Assembly: GCF_014649915.1 (NCBI RefSeq)
Contig: NZ_BMTY01000013.1
Span: forward strand, 86,356-150,355
Reading direction: 5' to 3'
Length of the DNA stretch: 64,000 nt
DNA from: Streptomyces toxytricini
Lineage (GTDB): Bacteria; Actinomycetota; Actinomycetes; Streptomycetales; Streptomycetaceae
In this document: positions 24,695-35,709 of the stretch, in pieces
Position numbering within the stretch: position 1 is the first letter of the stretch
Layout of the letters: the number at the start of each line of letters is the position of its first letter
The notes under the pieces: model-generated
The model's input: only the letters and a program-made list of their open reading frames with translations
Told to the model about the DNA's origin: nothing
Databases searched by the model: none
Program-made: the position numbers and the translations under genes

Positions 24695-25282
24695 ATGTCC
24701 GAGGTCAAGCTTTCCGCTGAGCTCCGCACCGTCTTCGGCAAGGGCGCCGCCCGTGCCACCCGCCGCAACAAGCAGATCCCCGCGGTCATCTACGGCCACG
24801 GCGAGGCCCCGAAGCACGTGGCGGTCGAGGGTCACGCGCTGACCATGGCGCTGAAGACCCCGAACGTCCTGATCTCCCTGGACATCGCGGGCGACGGCAC
24901 CGAGCTGGTCATCCCGAAGGCCGTCCAGAAGGACCCGATCAAGCGCACCGTCGACCACGTGGACTTCCTCGCGGTCAAGAAGGGCGAGAAGGTCACGGTC
25001 GAGGTTCCGGTCCACACCGAGGGTGACCTGGCCGCCGGCGGCAACCTGCTGGAGCACGTCCTCGCCTCCGTGTCGGTCGAGGCCGAGGCCACCCACCTGC
25101 CCGAGGCGCTGACCGTGTCGGTCGAGGGCCTGGAGGCCGGCGCGTCCGTCCTGGCGAAGGACGTCACCCTGCCGTCCGGCGTGTCCCTGGTGACGGACGC
25201 GGACGCGGTCGTCCTGCAGGTCGTCGCGGCTCAGGCCGAGGAGCCGGCCGCCGAGGCCGAGGGCGAGGGCGCGGAGGCCTGA
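24695..25282 (+). CDS. rplY: 50S ribosomal protein L25 / general stress protein Ctc
   Basis: 195 aa. The long (CTC/TL5) form: an N-terminal 5S rRNA-binding L25 domain (about 1-90, with [14 protein letters not shown]) and a C-terminal beta domain (about 95-180), ending in an acidic Glu/Ala tail. GAGGAG upstream fixes the ATG. It binds 5S rRNA in the large subunit, and in Bacillus the homologue is a stress protein. It has its own promoter and a roughly 120-nt leader. pth follows at about 90 bp, a pairing conserved in many bacteria. Confidence 0.97.
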   Translation: MSEVKLSAELRTVFGKGAARATRRNKQIPAVIYGHGEAPKHVAVEGHALTMALKTPNVLISLDIAGDGTELVIPKAVQKDPIKRTVDHVDFLAVKKGEKVTVEVPVHTEGDLAAGGNLLEHVLASVSVEAEATHLPEALTVSVEGLEAGASVLAKDVTLPSGVSLVTDADAVVLQVVAAQAEEPAAEAEGEGAEA

Positions 25283-25376
25283 GCCTCCCCCTTTTCCCGT
25301 CGCACCGGTTGCGCACCCGACCGCCGTCCGGCTCCACTGGAGCAGGACGGCGGTCGTCCATGTTGAGGAGCTAGTG

Positions 25377-25967
25377 ATGTCGGACGACGCAGCGCCCTGG
25401 CTGATCGTCGGCCTCGGGAACCCCGGGGCGGAGTATGCGGGCAACCGCCACAATGTCGGGTTCATGGTGGTGGACCTGCTGGCCGAGCGGATGCGGGGGA
25501 AGTTCAAGGCGCACAAGGCGCGGGCGCAGGTGGTGGAGGGGCGTGTCGGTCCTCCGGGGCCGGCGAACCGGCGGGTGGTGCTGGCGAAGCCGATGTCCTT
25601 CATGAACCTGTCGGGCGGGCCGGTGACGGCCCTGCGGGACTTCTACAAGGTGCCGGTGGACCGGATCGTGGCGGTCCACGACGAGCTGGACATCGACTAC
25701 GCGACGCTGCGGCTGAAGGTGGGCGGCGGCGACAACGGGCACAACGGGCTGAAGTCGATGACGAAGTCGCTGGGCCCGGACTACCACCGGGTGCGGTGCG
25801 GCATCGGGCGGCCGCCGGGCCGGATGCAGGTCGCGGATTTCGTGCTGAAGGACTTCTCCTCCACTGAGCGCAAGGAGCTGGACTGGTTCGTGGACCGGGC
25901 CGCGGATGCGGTGGAGTGCCTGGTGACGGAGGGGTTGGAGCGGGCGCAGTCCGCGTACAACTCCTGA
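25377..25967 (+). CDS. pth: Peptidyl-tRNA hydrolase
   Basis: 196 aa. It cleaves peptidyl-tRNA released by stalled ribosomes. Motifs: [21 protein letters not shown] with the catalytic His, [13 protein letters not shown] with conserved Asn, VHDELD with conserved Asp, and [13 protein letters not shown] chose the ATG at 25377 rather than the adjacent GTG at 25374, because GAGGAG ends six bases before it. It is downstream of rplY and probably co-transcribed. Confidence 0.97.
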   Translation: MSDDAAPWLIVGLGNPGAEYAGNRHNVGFMVVDLLAERMRGKFKAHKARAQVVEGRVGPPGPANRRVVLAKPMSFMNLSGGPVTALRDFYKVPVDRIVAVHDELDIDYATLRLKVGGGDNGHNGLKSMTKSLGPDYHRVRCGIGRPPGRMQVADFVLKDFSSTERKELDWFVDRAADAVECLVTEGLERAQSAYNS

Positions 25968-25986
25968 TGGTCTGACGGGTTTTGCG

Positions 25987-26022
25987 GTGGGCGGGGGCCG
26001 GGTGTTCACGGCTCCCGCCCAC
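25987..26022 (+). terminator. Terminator hairpin after pth
   Basis: 13-bp arms GTGGGCGGGGGCC and GGCTCCCGCCCAC (one G-U pair) with a 10-nt loop, 20 bp past the pth stop codon. Confidence 0.75.
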
Positions 26023-26168
26023 TGATCGTTGCTACGGACATAAGGCGCGCTCGCGTCTGGTTCGTACAAATGCTGACGACTGCCTCTTGACCCGGACGGG
26101 TCGCGGTCAGCATGCTGGGCCGCCACCTCCCACGGCACGCTTCCCTCATATGCGCCAGAGGTATCCCC

Positions 26169-26933
26169 ATGCCCATATCCCCCAAGCGCTGGGCGGTCGC
26201 CGCGGTTCCCGCCGCCGCCTCCCTGCTGCTCGCCGCGGGTGCCGCCCCCGCTTTCGCCGACGGGTCGTACACGATCCCGATCCACCAGAAGCTTCCGCTG
26301 ACGGCCACGTCCCAGGGCGTCGAGAACCAGAAGAAGTGCGCGGACATCCCGTCCTCGCAGGACGGCTGGCACTTCGTGCTGCCCGGCAACTCGACGACGT
26401 TCGTCGAGCTGAAGGTGACCTTCGAGCCGGGTGGCGAGAAGACCGTGACGGTCTTCGGCCCGCCGACCGACAAGCACGCGTACGTCGCGTCCGAGCCGGG
26501 TGCCAAGCTGACGGCCGCTTCGGCGAAGGTCACGGGCGGCTCGGTCGAGTGGTTCAACCTGTCGCACACTTGCCCGTCCTCTGCGACGGTGTCGCCGTCG
26601 CCGTCGGTGTCGTCCGGCGCGCCGTCCCCGTCGGGCAGCCCGTCCTCCTCGGCGTCGGCGTCGGCGTCGAGCAGCCCGTCTTCGTCGGCTTCGCCGTCCG
26701 CCAGTGCGTCGTCGTCGGTGTCGCCGTCCGGTACGCCGTCGGGTACGCCGTCGGGTTCCCCGGCCCCGTCGGGCTCCGCTTCGGCTCCGGCCACGGGCGG
26801 TACGACGGGCGGCGGTCTGGCGAGCACCGGCTCGGACGCCCCGGTCGGGCTGATCGCGGGCATGGCGGCCGCGCTGGTCGGCGCGGGCGCGTTCCTGGTG
26901 GTGCGCCGCCGCAGGGCGGGTGCCGAGGGCTGA
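26169..26933 (+). CDS. Exported cell-wall protein with LAxTG sortase signal
   Basis: 254 aa from the ATG at 26169 (AGAGG upstream); a longer frame to 26112 lacks an RBS. Signal peptide 1-32 ends AFA. The mature domain (about 33-140) is a beta-rich fold with two Cys (in KKCAD and SHTCP). A Ser/Pro repeat linker (about 141-210) follows, then a sorting signal: LASTG at 217-221, a hydrophobic stretch and RRRR near the end. LAxTG is the motif used by class E sortases of Streptomyces, which anchor chaplins and other wall proteins. No sortase gene is nearby. Function of the exposed domain is unknown. Confidence 0.88.
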   Translation: MPISPKRWAVAAVPAAASLLLAAGAAPAFADGSYTIPIHQKLPLTATSQGVENQKKCADIPSSQDGWHFVLPGNSTTFVELKVTFEPGGEKTVTVFGPPTDKHAYVASEPGAKLTAASAKVTGGSVEWFNLSHTCPSSATVSPSPSVSSGAPSPSGSPSSSASASASSSPSSSASPSASASSSVSPSGTPSGTPSGSPAPSGSASAPATGGTTGGGLASTGSDAPVGLIAGMAAALVGAGAFLVVRRRRAGAEG

Positions 26934-26973
26934 GTCCTCGTGAGCCGGGGGCCGGGTGCCCGCGGTGATGCGG

Positions 26974-27009
26974 CGGGGCCCCCGCACCGTGGTCGGTGCG
27001 GGGGCCCCG
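26974..27009. terminator. Bidirectional terminator between sortase substrate and ppc
   Basis: Perfect 15-bp arms CGGGGCCCCCGCACC and GGTGCGGGGGCCCCG with a 6-nt loop, between convergent stop codons. Confidence 0.85.
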
Positions 27010-27032
27010 TCGTGTTCCGGGCGGGCGGCGGG

Positions 27033-29807
<2,775 letters not shown>

Positions 29808-30171
29808 GGGTGCGGCTCCTTGCAGTGGTCGAGCGCTACGGGGAGGTGGGCTCCGGCGTGCGCGCGGGGTGACCGTCCCGGACGCGTCCGAGGGGTACCG
29901 CCGTCCTGGTGCGCAGCTCGGCTGCCCGTGCGGACCGCGCTGTCCGACGACACCAGGATAGGTGTCCGTGCCTCGTGCCTCGGTAAACGTCTCATCAGGC
30001 GGGCGGGGGGTGGCGCGGCGGGGTGGGGCGGGTGTGTTGCGGGGGGTTCGGCGGGTAGGCGCGGTCGACCGCGGCTCCCCTTGTTGCCGGGCCGGGCTTT
30101 GCAATACTTACGTCGCCGTAGGTTACGCATCCGTAGGGTGCGGGCCTTCTCCTCATCCTCCAGGGGCCACC
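29808..30171. promoter_or_regulatory. Divergent ppc-desA intergenic region
   Basis: 364 bp without a gene. The desA side holds a promoter and tandem operator-like repeats (next entry). Adjacent to ppc only the AAGGAG ribosome-binding site is clear. I see no riboswitch-like structure or small ORF that I can support in the rest. Confidence 0.5.
30081..30137 (+). promoter_or_regulatory. desA promoter with tandem 15-bp operator repeats
   Basis: TTGTTG (30081-30086), 16 bp, AATACT (30103-30108) is a plausible promoter. Starting inside its -10 region are two exact-phase 15-bp direct repeats, TTACGTCGCCGTAGG (30108-30122) and TTACGCATCCGTAGG (30123-30137), and across their junction a CGTA-GGT-TACG palindrome. 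A repressor bound here would block initiation. The TetR gene coupled to desA is the obvious candidate (inference). Confidence 0.65.
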
Positions 30172-31155
30172 ATGACCACCAGTCCCGATCTCGTCGAAGG
30201 CGCGTCGGTGCCTTCCCCTTCCGTCCCACCCGAGTCCGCGACGCTGGGCGGCGAGAGCAAGCGCTCCGTCGAGCAGGTCGCGCTGCTGTTCTTCATCGTC
30301 GTTCCGTTCGCGGCGCTGCTGGCCGCCGTGCCGCTGGCCTGGGGGTGGGGGGTGAGCTGGCTGGACCTGGGGCTGATGGTGTTCATGTACTTCCTGACGT
30401 GCCACGGGATCACGATCGGCTTCCACCGCCATTTCACGCACGGGTCCTTCAAGGCGAAGCGGCCGCTGCGGATCGCGCTGGCCGTGGTGGGGTCGATGGC
30501 GGTGGAGGGGCCGCTGGTGCGGTGGGTGGCGGACCACCGCAAGCACCACAGGTTCTCGGACCACGAGGGGGACCCGCATTCGCCGTGGCGGTACGGGGAG
30601 TCGGTGCCGGCGCTGTTGAAGGGGCTGTGCTGGGCGCACATGGGGTGGCTGTTCGACGAGGAGCAGACGGACCAGCGGAAGTACGCGCCGGATCTGGTGA
30701 AGGATCCGGTGATCCGGGGGATCTCGCGGGGGTTCGTGGGGTGGACGGTGCTGTCGCTGGCGCTGCCGCCGCTGGTGGGCGGTCTGGTGACGATGTCGTG
30801 GTGGGGGGCGTTCACGGCGTTCTTCTGGGGGTCGCTGGTGCGGGTGGCGCTGTTGCACCACGTGACGTGGTCGATCAATTCGATCTGCCACGCGGTGGGG
30901 AAGCGGCCGTTCCGTTCGCGGGACCGGTCGGGGAACGTGTGGTGGCTGGCGGTGCTGTCGTGCGGTGAGTCCTGGCACAACCTGCACCACGCCGACCCGA
31001 CGTCGGCGCGGCACGGGGTGCTGCGGGGGCAGATCGACTCCAGTGCGCGGCTGATCCGCTGGTTCGAGCTGGCGGGGTGGGCGACGGACGTGCGGTGGCC
31101 GTCCGGGGCGCGGATCGACTCCCGGCGCAGGGAAAACGCGGCGAACCCGGCATGA
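30172..31155 (+). CDS. desA: Membrane acyl-CoA/lipid fatty acid desaturase
   Basis: 327 aa from the ATG at 30172. It introduces a cis double bond into acyl chains using a di-iron centre. The three histidine boxes are intact: HRHFTH (near residue 83), HRKHH (near 122) and HNLHH (near 270), flanked by pairs of membrane helices. This is the delta-9 type desaturase of actinobacteria, similar to mycobacterial DesA3. It is controlled by a promoter with tandem operator repeats. Its stop codon overlaps the start of the TetR gene (ATGA), so enzyme and putative regulator are made together, a typical autoregulated fluidity circuit. Confidence 0.93.
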   Translation: MTTSPDLVEGASVPSPSVPPESATLGGESKRSVEQVALLFFIVVPFAALLAAVPLAWGWGVSWLDLGLMVFMYFLTCHGITIGFHRHFTHGSFKAKRPLRIALAVVGSMAVEGPLVRWVADHRKHHRFSDHEGDPHSPWRYGESVPALLKGLCWAHMGWLFDEEQTDQRKYAPDLVKDPVIRGISRGFVGWTVLSLALPPLVGGLVTMSWWGAFTAFFWGSLVRVALLHHVTWSINSICHAVGKRPFRSRDRSGNVWWLAVLSCGESWHNLHHADPTSARHGVLRGQIDSSARLIRWFELAGWATDVRWPSGARIDSRRRENAANPA

Positions 31156-31826
31156 TGGGGGGCGTGGCGATCGACGGCAGCATTTCCAGCAGCGACAAGC
31201 CCCGGCGGGGCCGCCGGGTCCGGATGACGGGCGCCGAGCGGCGCCAGCAACTGCTGGACATCGGCCGTGCCCTGTTCGCGGAGAAAGGTTTCGAGGGCAC
31301 GTCGGTGGAGGAGATCGCCGCGAAGGCGGGGGTGTCCAAGCCGGTGGTGTACGAGCACTTCGGCGGCAAGGAGGGCCTGTACGCGGTCGTCGTGGACCGG
31401 GAGATGCGCCAGTTGCTGGACATGGTGACGGGGGCGCTGACCGCGGGGCATCCGCGGGAGCTGCTGGAGCAGGCGGCGTTCGCGCTGCTGGACTACATCG
31501 AGACGTATACGGACGGGTTCCGGATCCTGGTGCGGGATTCGCCGGTGGCGCAGTCGACGGGGACGTTCGCGTCGCTGATCAGCGACATCGCCACGCAGGT
31601 GGAGGACATCCTGGGGCTTGAGTTCAAGGCGCGGGGGTTCGATCCGAAGCTGGCGCCGCTGTACGCGCAGGCGCTGGTGGGGATGGTCGCGCTGACGGGG
31701 CAGTGGTGGCTGGACGTGCGCAAGCCGAAGAAGGCGGAGGTCGCGGCGCACCTGGTGAACCTGGCGTGGCACGGGCTGGACGGTCTGGAGTCCAAGCCGC
31801 GGCTGGTGGGCCACCGCAAGAGCTGA
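31152..31826 (+). CDS. TetR-family regulator coupled to desaturase
   Basis: 224 aa from the ATG at 31152, which overlaps the desA stop; a GTG at 31164 has GGGGGG too close to serve. The N-terminal HTH (RRQQLLDIGRALFAEKGFEGTS, then AAKAGVSKPVVYEHFGGKEGLY) is canonical TetR, and the remaining 150 residues form the helical ligand/dimer domain. Position suggests it senses acyl-CoA and represses desA and itself through the repeats at 30108-30137. I recall the same pairing elsewhere in Streptomyces. Ligand and target are inferred. Confidence 0.9.
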   Translation: MMGGVAIDGSISSSDKPRRGRRVRMTGAERRQQLLDIGRALFAEKGFEGTSVEEIAAKAGVSKPVVYEHFGGKEGLYAVVVDREMRQLLDMVTGALTAGHPRELLEQAAFALLDYIETYTDGFRILVRDSPVAQSTGTFASLISDIATQVEDILGLEFKARGFDPKLAPLYAQALVGMVALTGQWWLDVRKPKKAEVAAHLVNLAWHGLDGLESKPRLVGHRKS

Positions 31827-31856
31827 CGAGGGGGCCGGGCCGGTGGGCCCGGGCGG

Positions 31857-31896
31857 GACGCCCCGCCGCCGCGGACTGCCGCGGCGGCGGGGCGTC
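31857..31896. terminator. Bidirectional terminator between tetR and tam
   Basis: Perfect 18-bp arms GACGCCCCGCCGCCGCGG and CCGCGGCGGCGGGGCGTC around an ACTG loop, between convergent genes. Confidence 0.88.
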
Positions 31897-31914
31897 GTCG
31901 TACGGGTGCTGCGG

Positions 31915-32775
31915 TCAGTCCTCCTTGACGGCGACGGCGAAGATCCGCCGGAAGGGGAAGACGGTGCCGCGGGGGCCGGGGGGATAGGCCTCGCGGAGCA
32001 GGTCGCGGTATTCGGCGAGAAAGGTTTCGGCTGCGTCGCGGTCGTCGCCGAGGGCGGTGAGGACGGGGCGCAGGGCGGTTCCCTTGACCCAGTCGAGGAC
32101 GGGGTCGGGGCCGGTCAGCAGCTGGTGGTAGGTGGTTTCCCAGGTGTCGGCGGTGCAGCCGAGTTCGGTGAGGCGGTCGAGGTACTCGGCGGGGTCGAGG
32201 ACGTGGACGTAGCGGGAGCCGTGGCCGGCGAGGCGGTCGCGCCAGCGGGGGCTTTCGCAGAGGGCTGCGAGGAGGGCGTGGCTGGGGGCCGTGTGGTTGC
32301 CGGGGACCTGGAAGGCGAAGGTGCCGCCGGGGCGGAGGGCGGCGATCCAGGCGGCGAAGGAGCCGGGGTGGGCGGGGACCCATTGGAGGGCGGCGTTGGA
32401 GGTGATCAGGTCGTAGGTGTCGTCGGGGAGCCAGTCGGCGATGTCGGCGCGGCGGAAGTCGAGGGTGCCGCCGCCGGGGGTGGGGCCTGCGTGGTCGGCT
32501 TCGGCGCGGGCGAGCATGTCGGGCGAGAGGTCGAAGCCGGTGATGCGGGCGTCGGGCCAGCGGTCGGCGAGGAGGGCGGTGACGTTGCCCGGGCCGCAGC
32601 CGAGGTCGGCGATGCGGGCGGGCCGGCTGGGGAGGGCGGGTATGCGGGCCAGGAGGTCGAGAAAGGGGCGGGTGCGGTGTCCTGAGTGGCGCAGGTACTG
32701 CTGGGGGTCCCATCCGGGGGCGGTGGGCGGGGCGGCCGTGCGGGTCCGTGCAGCGGGGTCGACGTCGGAATGCAT
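31915..32775 (-). CDS. tam: Trans-aconitate 2-methyltransferase
   Basis: 286 aa. An ideal AAGGAGG stands seven bases before the ATG at 32775, so the longer frame to 32913 is rejected. SAM-binding motifs: ADLGCGPGNVT (motif I), GFDLSPDML (motif post-I), and FRRADIADW with DLITSNAALQWV, which are typical of Tam. It methylates trans-aconitate, an inhibitor of aconitase that arises from spontaneous isomerisation of cis-aconitate. It is divergent from a MarR-family gene with palindromic sites between them, as in the tam/tamR system described for Streptomyces coelicolor. Confidence 0.92.
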   Translation of the reverse strand: MHSDVDPAARTRTAAPPTAPGWDPQQYLRHSGHRTRPFLDLLARIPALPSRPARIADLGCGPGNVTALLADRWPDARITGFDLSPDMLARAEADHAGPTPGGGTLDFRRADIADWLPDDTYDLITSNAALQWVPAHPGSFAAWIAALRPGGTFAFQVPGNHTAPSHALLAALCESPRWRDRLAGHGSRYVHVLDPAEYLDRLTELGCTADTWETTYHQLLTGPDPVLDWVKGTALRPVLTALGDDRDAAETFLAEYRDLLREAYPPGPRGTVFPFRRIFAVAVKED

Positions 32776-32856
32776 GTTCGAGCCTCCTTGCTGGGTGCGC
32801 GGGCGGAAGCGGAAGCGCCTCGGCCCCGTCCATGCCCAGCACCGCCCGCGAATATA

Positions 32857-32916
32857 TCTCGACATCAAGAATAACCACATCAAGATATACCCGTCCGAGA
32901 CTCTCGCATTCAAGAG
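32857..32916. promoter_or_regulatory. MarR-type (TamR-like) operator cluster
   Basis: Site 1 TCTCGACATCAAGA (32857-32870) is a TCTYGA-NN-TCRAGA dyad. A half-site ACATCAAGATATA follows (32877-32889). A second dyad CTCTCGCATTCAAGAG lies at 32901-32916. All fall in the AT-rich divergent promoter region of tam and tamR. The form agrees with known MarR/TamR operators. Confidence 0.75.
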
Positions 32917-32950
32917 ACTTCACATCGACAGACCCCTTACACTGATCGGC

Positions 32951-33448
32951 ATGGAGGACGAGGTCGACCGATTGGTCGCGGCATGGCGTCGGGAGCGCCC
33001 TGACCTCGACGTGGAACCGCTCGAAGTGCTGAGCCGCGTGAGCCGGCTCGCCCGCCACCTCGACCGCGCCCGCAGGCTGGCCTTCTCCGAGCACGGCCTG
33101 GAGCCCTGGGAGTTCGACGTCCTCACGTCGCTGCGGCGTGCCGGCTCCCCCTACCAGCTCTCCCCCGGCCAGCTCCTGACCCAGACCCTGGTCACCTCGG
33201 GCACCATGACGAACCGCATCGACCGGCTCGCCAAGAAGGGCCTCGTGGAGCGCCTGCCCGACCCCAGCGACCGGCGCGGCGTCCTGGTCCGCCTCACCCC
33301 CGAGGGCCGCGACCGCGCGGACGAGGCCCTCGCGGGGCTGCTGGCCCAGGAGCGGGCCATCCTGGCCCGCCTCTCGCAGGCCCAGCGCGCCGACCTGGCG
33401 GCCCTGCTACGCCAGTTGACCGCTCCGTTCGACAACATCCCCGGCTAG
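32951..33448 (+). CDS. tamR: MarR-family regulator, TamR-like
   Basis: 165 aa. Winged-helix MarR fold: FSEHGLEPWEFDVLTSLRRAG leads to the recognition region TQTLVTSGTMTNRIDRLAKKGLVER and the wing PSDRRGVLVRLT. In S. coelicolor TamR is derepressed by trans-aconitate, citrate and related ligands and controls tam and aconitase-linked genes. The divergent arrangement and shared palindromes support orthology, which I infer from context. Its last 42 bp overlap the 3' end of the convergent response-regulator gene. Confidence 0.87.
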   Translation: MEDEVDRLVAAWRRERPDLDVEPLEVLSRVSRLARHLDRARRLAFSEHGLEPWEFDVLTSLRRAGSPYQLSPGQLLTQTLVTSGTMTNRIDRLAKKGLVERLPDPSDRRGVLVRLTPEGRDRADEALAGLLAQERAILARLSQAQRADLAALLRQLTAPFDNIPG

Positions 33449-34180
33449 GTCGGCCGGCCGCACCCCCGCCCGCCGGGCCAGCGCCACGGCCGCCAGCGTG
33501 GAGTGCACGCCCAGCTTGCCCAGCACGTTCTGCATGTGCGTGCGGACGGTGTGCGGGGACAGGAACAGCCGGGCGGCGACGTCCTTGCGGCCCAGCCCGG
33601 CCACCATGCACCGCAGCACCTCGTGCTCGCGCGGCGTCAGCGACTCGACGAGCCGCTCGCTGTCGCTGCGGTGCTTGCGCGCCGCGGTCAGCTCCCGCAG
33701 CACCCCGGTCAGCAGCGCGGGCGGCAGGTGCGTCTCCTCCCGCAGCACGCCCCGTACGACGGCGAGCAGCCGGGAGAGCGAGCAGTCCTTCGCCACCCAG
33801 CCCGACGCGCCCGCCTGCAGGGCGAACGCGGCCCGGCGCGGGTCGTCGCGCTCGGCGAGGACGACGGTGCGCACGGCCGGATGGGCCGCCCGTACGCCCG
33901 CGACCAGCGCGATGCCGTCCGCCGTGTGCGGCGCCTGCCCCGCGGCGGTGCCCGCCTCGCGCTGGGCGGGCACGCCGCCGGCGGCGGTGCCGAGGTCGGC
34001 GTCCACCAGGAGCACGTCGAACCGGCGCCCCTCCGCGACGGCCCGCTCCAGGCAGCGCAGCGCGGCCGGGCCGCTGCCGGCGGCGGACACGTCGACGTCG
34101 GGCTCGGCGGCGAGTGCCGCGGCGAGCGATTCGGCGAAGATGCGGTGGTCGTCGACCACGAGAACTCGGATGCGAACCAC
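33407..34180 (-). CDS. Solitary LuxR/NarL-type response regulator
   Basis: 257 aa from a GTG at 34180 (TTGGGGG four bases upstream). The receiver domain (about 1-150) keeps the acidic pair (VVDD) and phosphoacceptor Asp in DVLLVDADLG. It has an unusual insertion after that Asp (GGVPAQREAGTAAGQAPHTADG). The LuxR HTH (SLTPREHEVLRCMV, then KDVAARLFLSPHTVRTHMQNVLGKL) is at the C-terminus. No histidine kinase is adjacent. The 3' end overlaps tamR by 42 bp in convergent orientation, so the transcripts are antisense to each other there. Confidence 0.88.
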   Translation of the reverse strand: MVRIRVLVVDDHRIFAESLAAALAAEPDVDVSAAGSGPAALRCLERAVAEGRRFDVLLVDADLGTAAGGVPAQREAGTAAGQAPHTADGIALVAGVRAAHPAVRTVVLAERDDPRRAAFALQAGASGWVAKDCSLSRLLAVVRGVLREETHLPPALLTGVLRELTAARKHRSDSERLVESLTPREHEVLRCMVAGLGRKDVAARLFLSPHTVRTHMQNVLGKLGVHSTLAAVALARRAGVRPADLAGDVVERSGQLA

Positions 34181-34675
34181 AAAACCCCCAAGGGTCGGGG
34201 AACGGACGGCGGCGGGTACGGCGTCAGGACCGGGCGATCCGCGGGCGCCGCGGCCGCCGCCGAGACACCTCTGCATTACCCCGGACCGGACGCCGTACCC
34301 GGCGCGTCTCGACCCCTGAATCAACACCGGCCCCCACCGGCGTCACGCATCAGCGTAGAGCGGGCGGGGGGCGGCAGTTGGCCGAATAGCAGAAGTTTTC
34401 CGAGCGATTTCCGGAGGGCGCCGCCTCGAACCGGCGCTTCCATGGCGGGATTTCACCGGTCTCGGAGGCGGGGGCCGCCGGCGTCCGCCCGGACGTGCCG
34501 CGGGCAGGTGCACGGGGGGCATGCCACCCCGGCGTGCGCGCGCCGGGCGCCAGCGCACCGCACCGCTCCACGGCGCGCCGACTCCCCCGCGCGCTCCCCG
34601 GCACCGGTGCCCCGGACGCGCCGCGCCCCCGGCACCGCGAGGGTGCCGGGGGCGCGGAAAGCGCGGCGGGGGCGG
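34181..34675. other. Intergenic region without a supportable gene
   Basis: 495 bp upstream of the LuxR regulator and downstream of galE. It contains the galE terminator (34621-34657) and, around 34380-34450, a patch of lower GC with AGAAGTTTTCC. Open frames across it lack ribosome-binding sites and streptomycete codon bias. Nothing else is clear. Confidence 0.5.
34621..34657 (-). terminator. Terminator hairpin downstream of galE
   Basis: Perfect 16-bp arms CCGCGCCCCCGGCACC and GGTGCCGGGGGCGCGG with a 5-nt loop, 18 bp beyond the galE stop codon. Confidence 0.85.
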
Positions 34676-35638
34676 TCAGACGCCGCGCAGGGCGCGCGTG
34701 AACTCCCAGGCGTCCCCGATGATTCCGGCGAGGTCCGGCCGGGACGGCGTCCAGCCGAGCCGGGCGCGGGCGTTCTCCGCGGAGGCGACGAGGACGGCCG
34801 GGTCGCCGGCGCGGCGCGGCGCGAGGACCTCCGGGATGTCCTTGCCGGTGACCTTGCGGACGGCCTCGACGACCTCGCGGACCGAGAAGCCGTTGCCGTT
34901 GCCCAGGTTGCAGATCAGGTGCTCGCCGGGGACGGCCGCGCCGAGCGCCGCGAGGTGGGCCTCCGCCAGGTCGGCGACGTGGATGTAGTCGCGCACGCAG
35001 GTGCCGTCCGCGGTGGGGTAGTCCTCGCCGAACACCGAGATCGCCTCCCGTTCGCCCAGCGCGACCTGGAGCACGAGCGGGATCAGGTGGGTCTCGGGGT
35101 CGTGGCGCTCGCCGAACTCCTTGTAGGCGCCCGCGACGTTGAAGTACCGCAGCGAGACCGCCGCGACGCCGTGGGCCGCGCACTCGCCGGTGATCATGTG
35201 GTCGACGGCGAGCTTGGTGGCGCCGTAGGGGTTGGTCGGCTTGGTGGGGGACTCCTCGGTGAGCAGAGGCTCGGTCGGCTCGCCGTAGGTGGCGGCCGTC
35301 GAGGAGAAGACCAGCTTGCGGACGCCGGCCCCGCGCATGGCCGCGAGCAGGGCGAGGGAGCCGCCGACGTTGTTCTCCCAGTACTTGCCCGGGTTCGTGA
35401 CGGACTCGCCGACCTGGGAGGAGGCCGCGAAGTGCAGCACCGCCTCGTAGGAGGGGTCCAGGTGGCGGGCGGCGTCCTGGATGCGGCCCTCGATGAACGC
35501 GGCGCCGGCCGGGACGCCCTCGCGGAAGCCGGTGGAGAGGTCGTCGAGGACGGTCACCTCGTGGCCCGCTTCCAGCAGGTGGGCCGCGACGACGCTGCCG
35601 ACGTAACCGGCACCGCCGGTGACCAGGTACTTACTCAC
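34676..35638 (-). CDS. galE: UDP-glucose 4-epimerase
   Basis: 320 aa from a GTG at 35638 with AGAGG upstream. Short-chain extended SDR fold: NAD-binding GGAGYVGS (about residues 9-16), catalytic Ser/Thr in FSSTAATYG and YGATK (Tyr-xxx-Lys). It interconverts UDP-glucose and UDP-galactose for Leloir metabolism and cell-surface glycans. It stands alone rather than in a galT-galE-galK operon, so a glycan-precursor role is likely. It lies between two solitary LuxR-type regulator genes on the same strand. Confidence 0.93.
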   Translation of the reverse strand: MSKYLVTGGAGYVGSVVAAHLLEAGHEVTVLDDLSTGFREGVPAGAAFIEGRIQDAARHLDPSYEAVLHFAASSQVGESVTNPGKYWENNVGGSLALLAAMRGAGVRKLVFSSTAATYGEPTEPLLTEESPTKPTNPYGATKLAVDHMITGECAAHGVAAVSLRYFNVAGAYKEFGERHDPETHLIPLVLQVALGEREAISVFGEDYPTADGTCVRDYIHVADLAEAHLAALGAAVPGEHLICNLGNGNGFSVREVVEAVRKVTGKDIPEVLAPRRAGDPAVLVASAENARARLGWTPSRPDLAGIIGDAWEFTRALRGV

Positions 35639-35709
35639 TCGCCTACTACCTCTCGCGGGGGAACGCACGCGCGGTGCGTGCTCGTGCTGCCGCCCTCTGG
35701 CTTACCGGA

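Noticed and set aside
21904-25282. Shift from C-ending to G-ending codons within glmU as a sign of gene fusion or transfer
   Set aside because: The skew is gradual, continues into prs, and both GlmU domains are standard; it looks like local mutational or codon drift.
34181-34675. Small plus-strand open frames in the galE-regulator gap
   Set aside because: No RBS, poor codon bias and overlap with the terminator hairpin.
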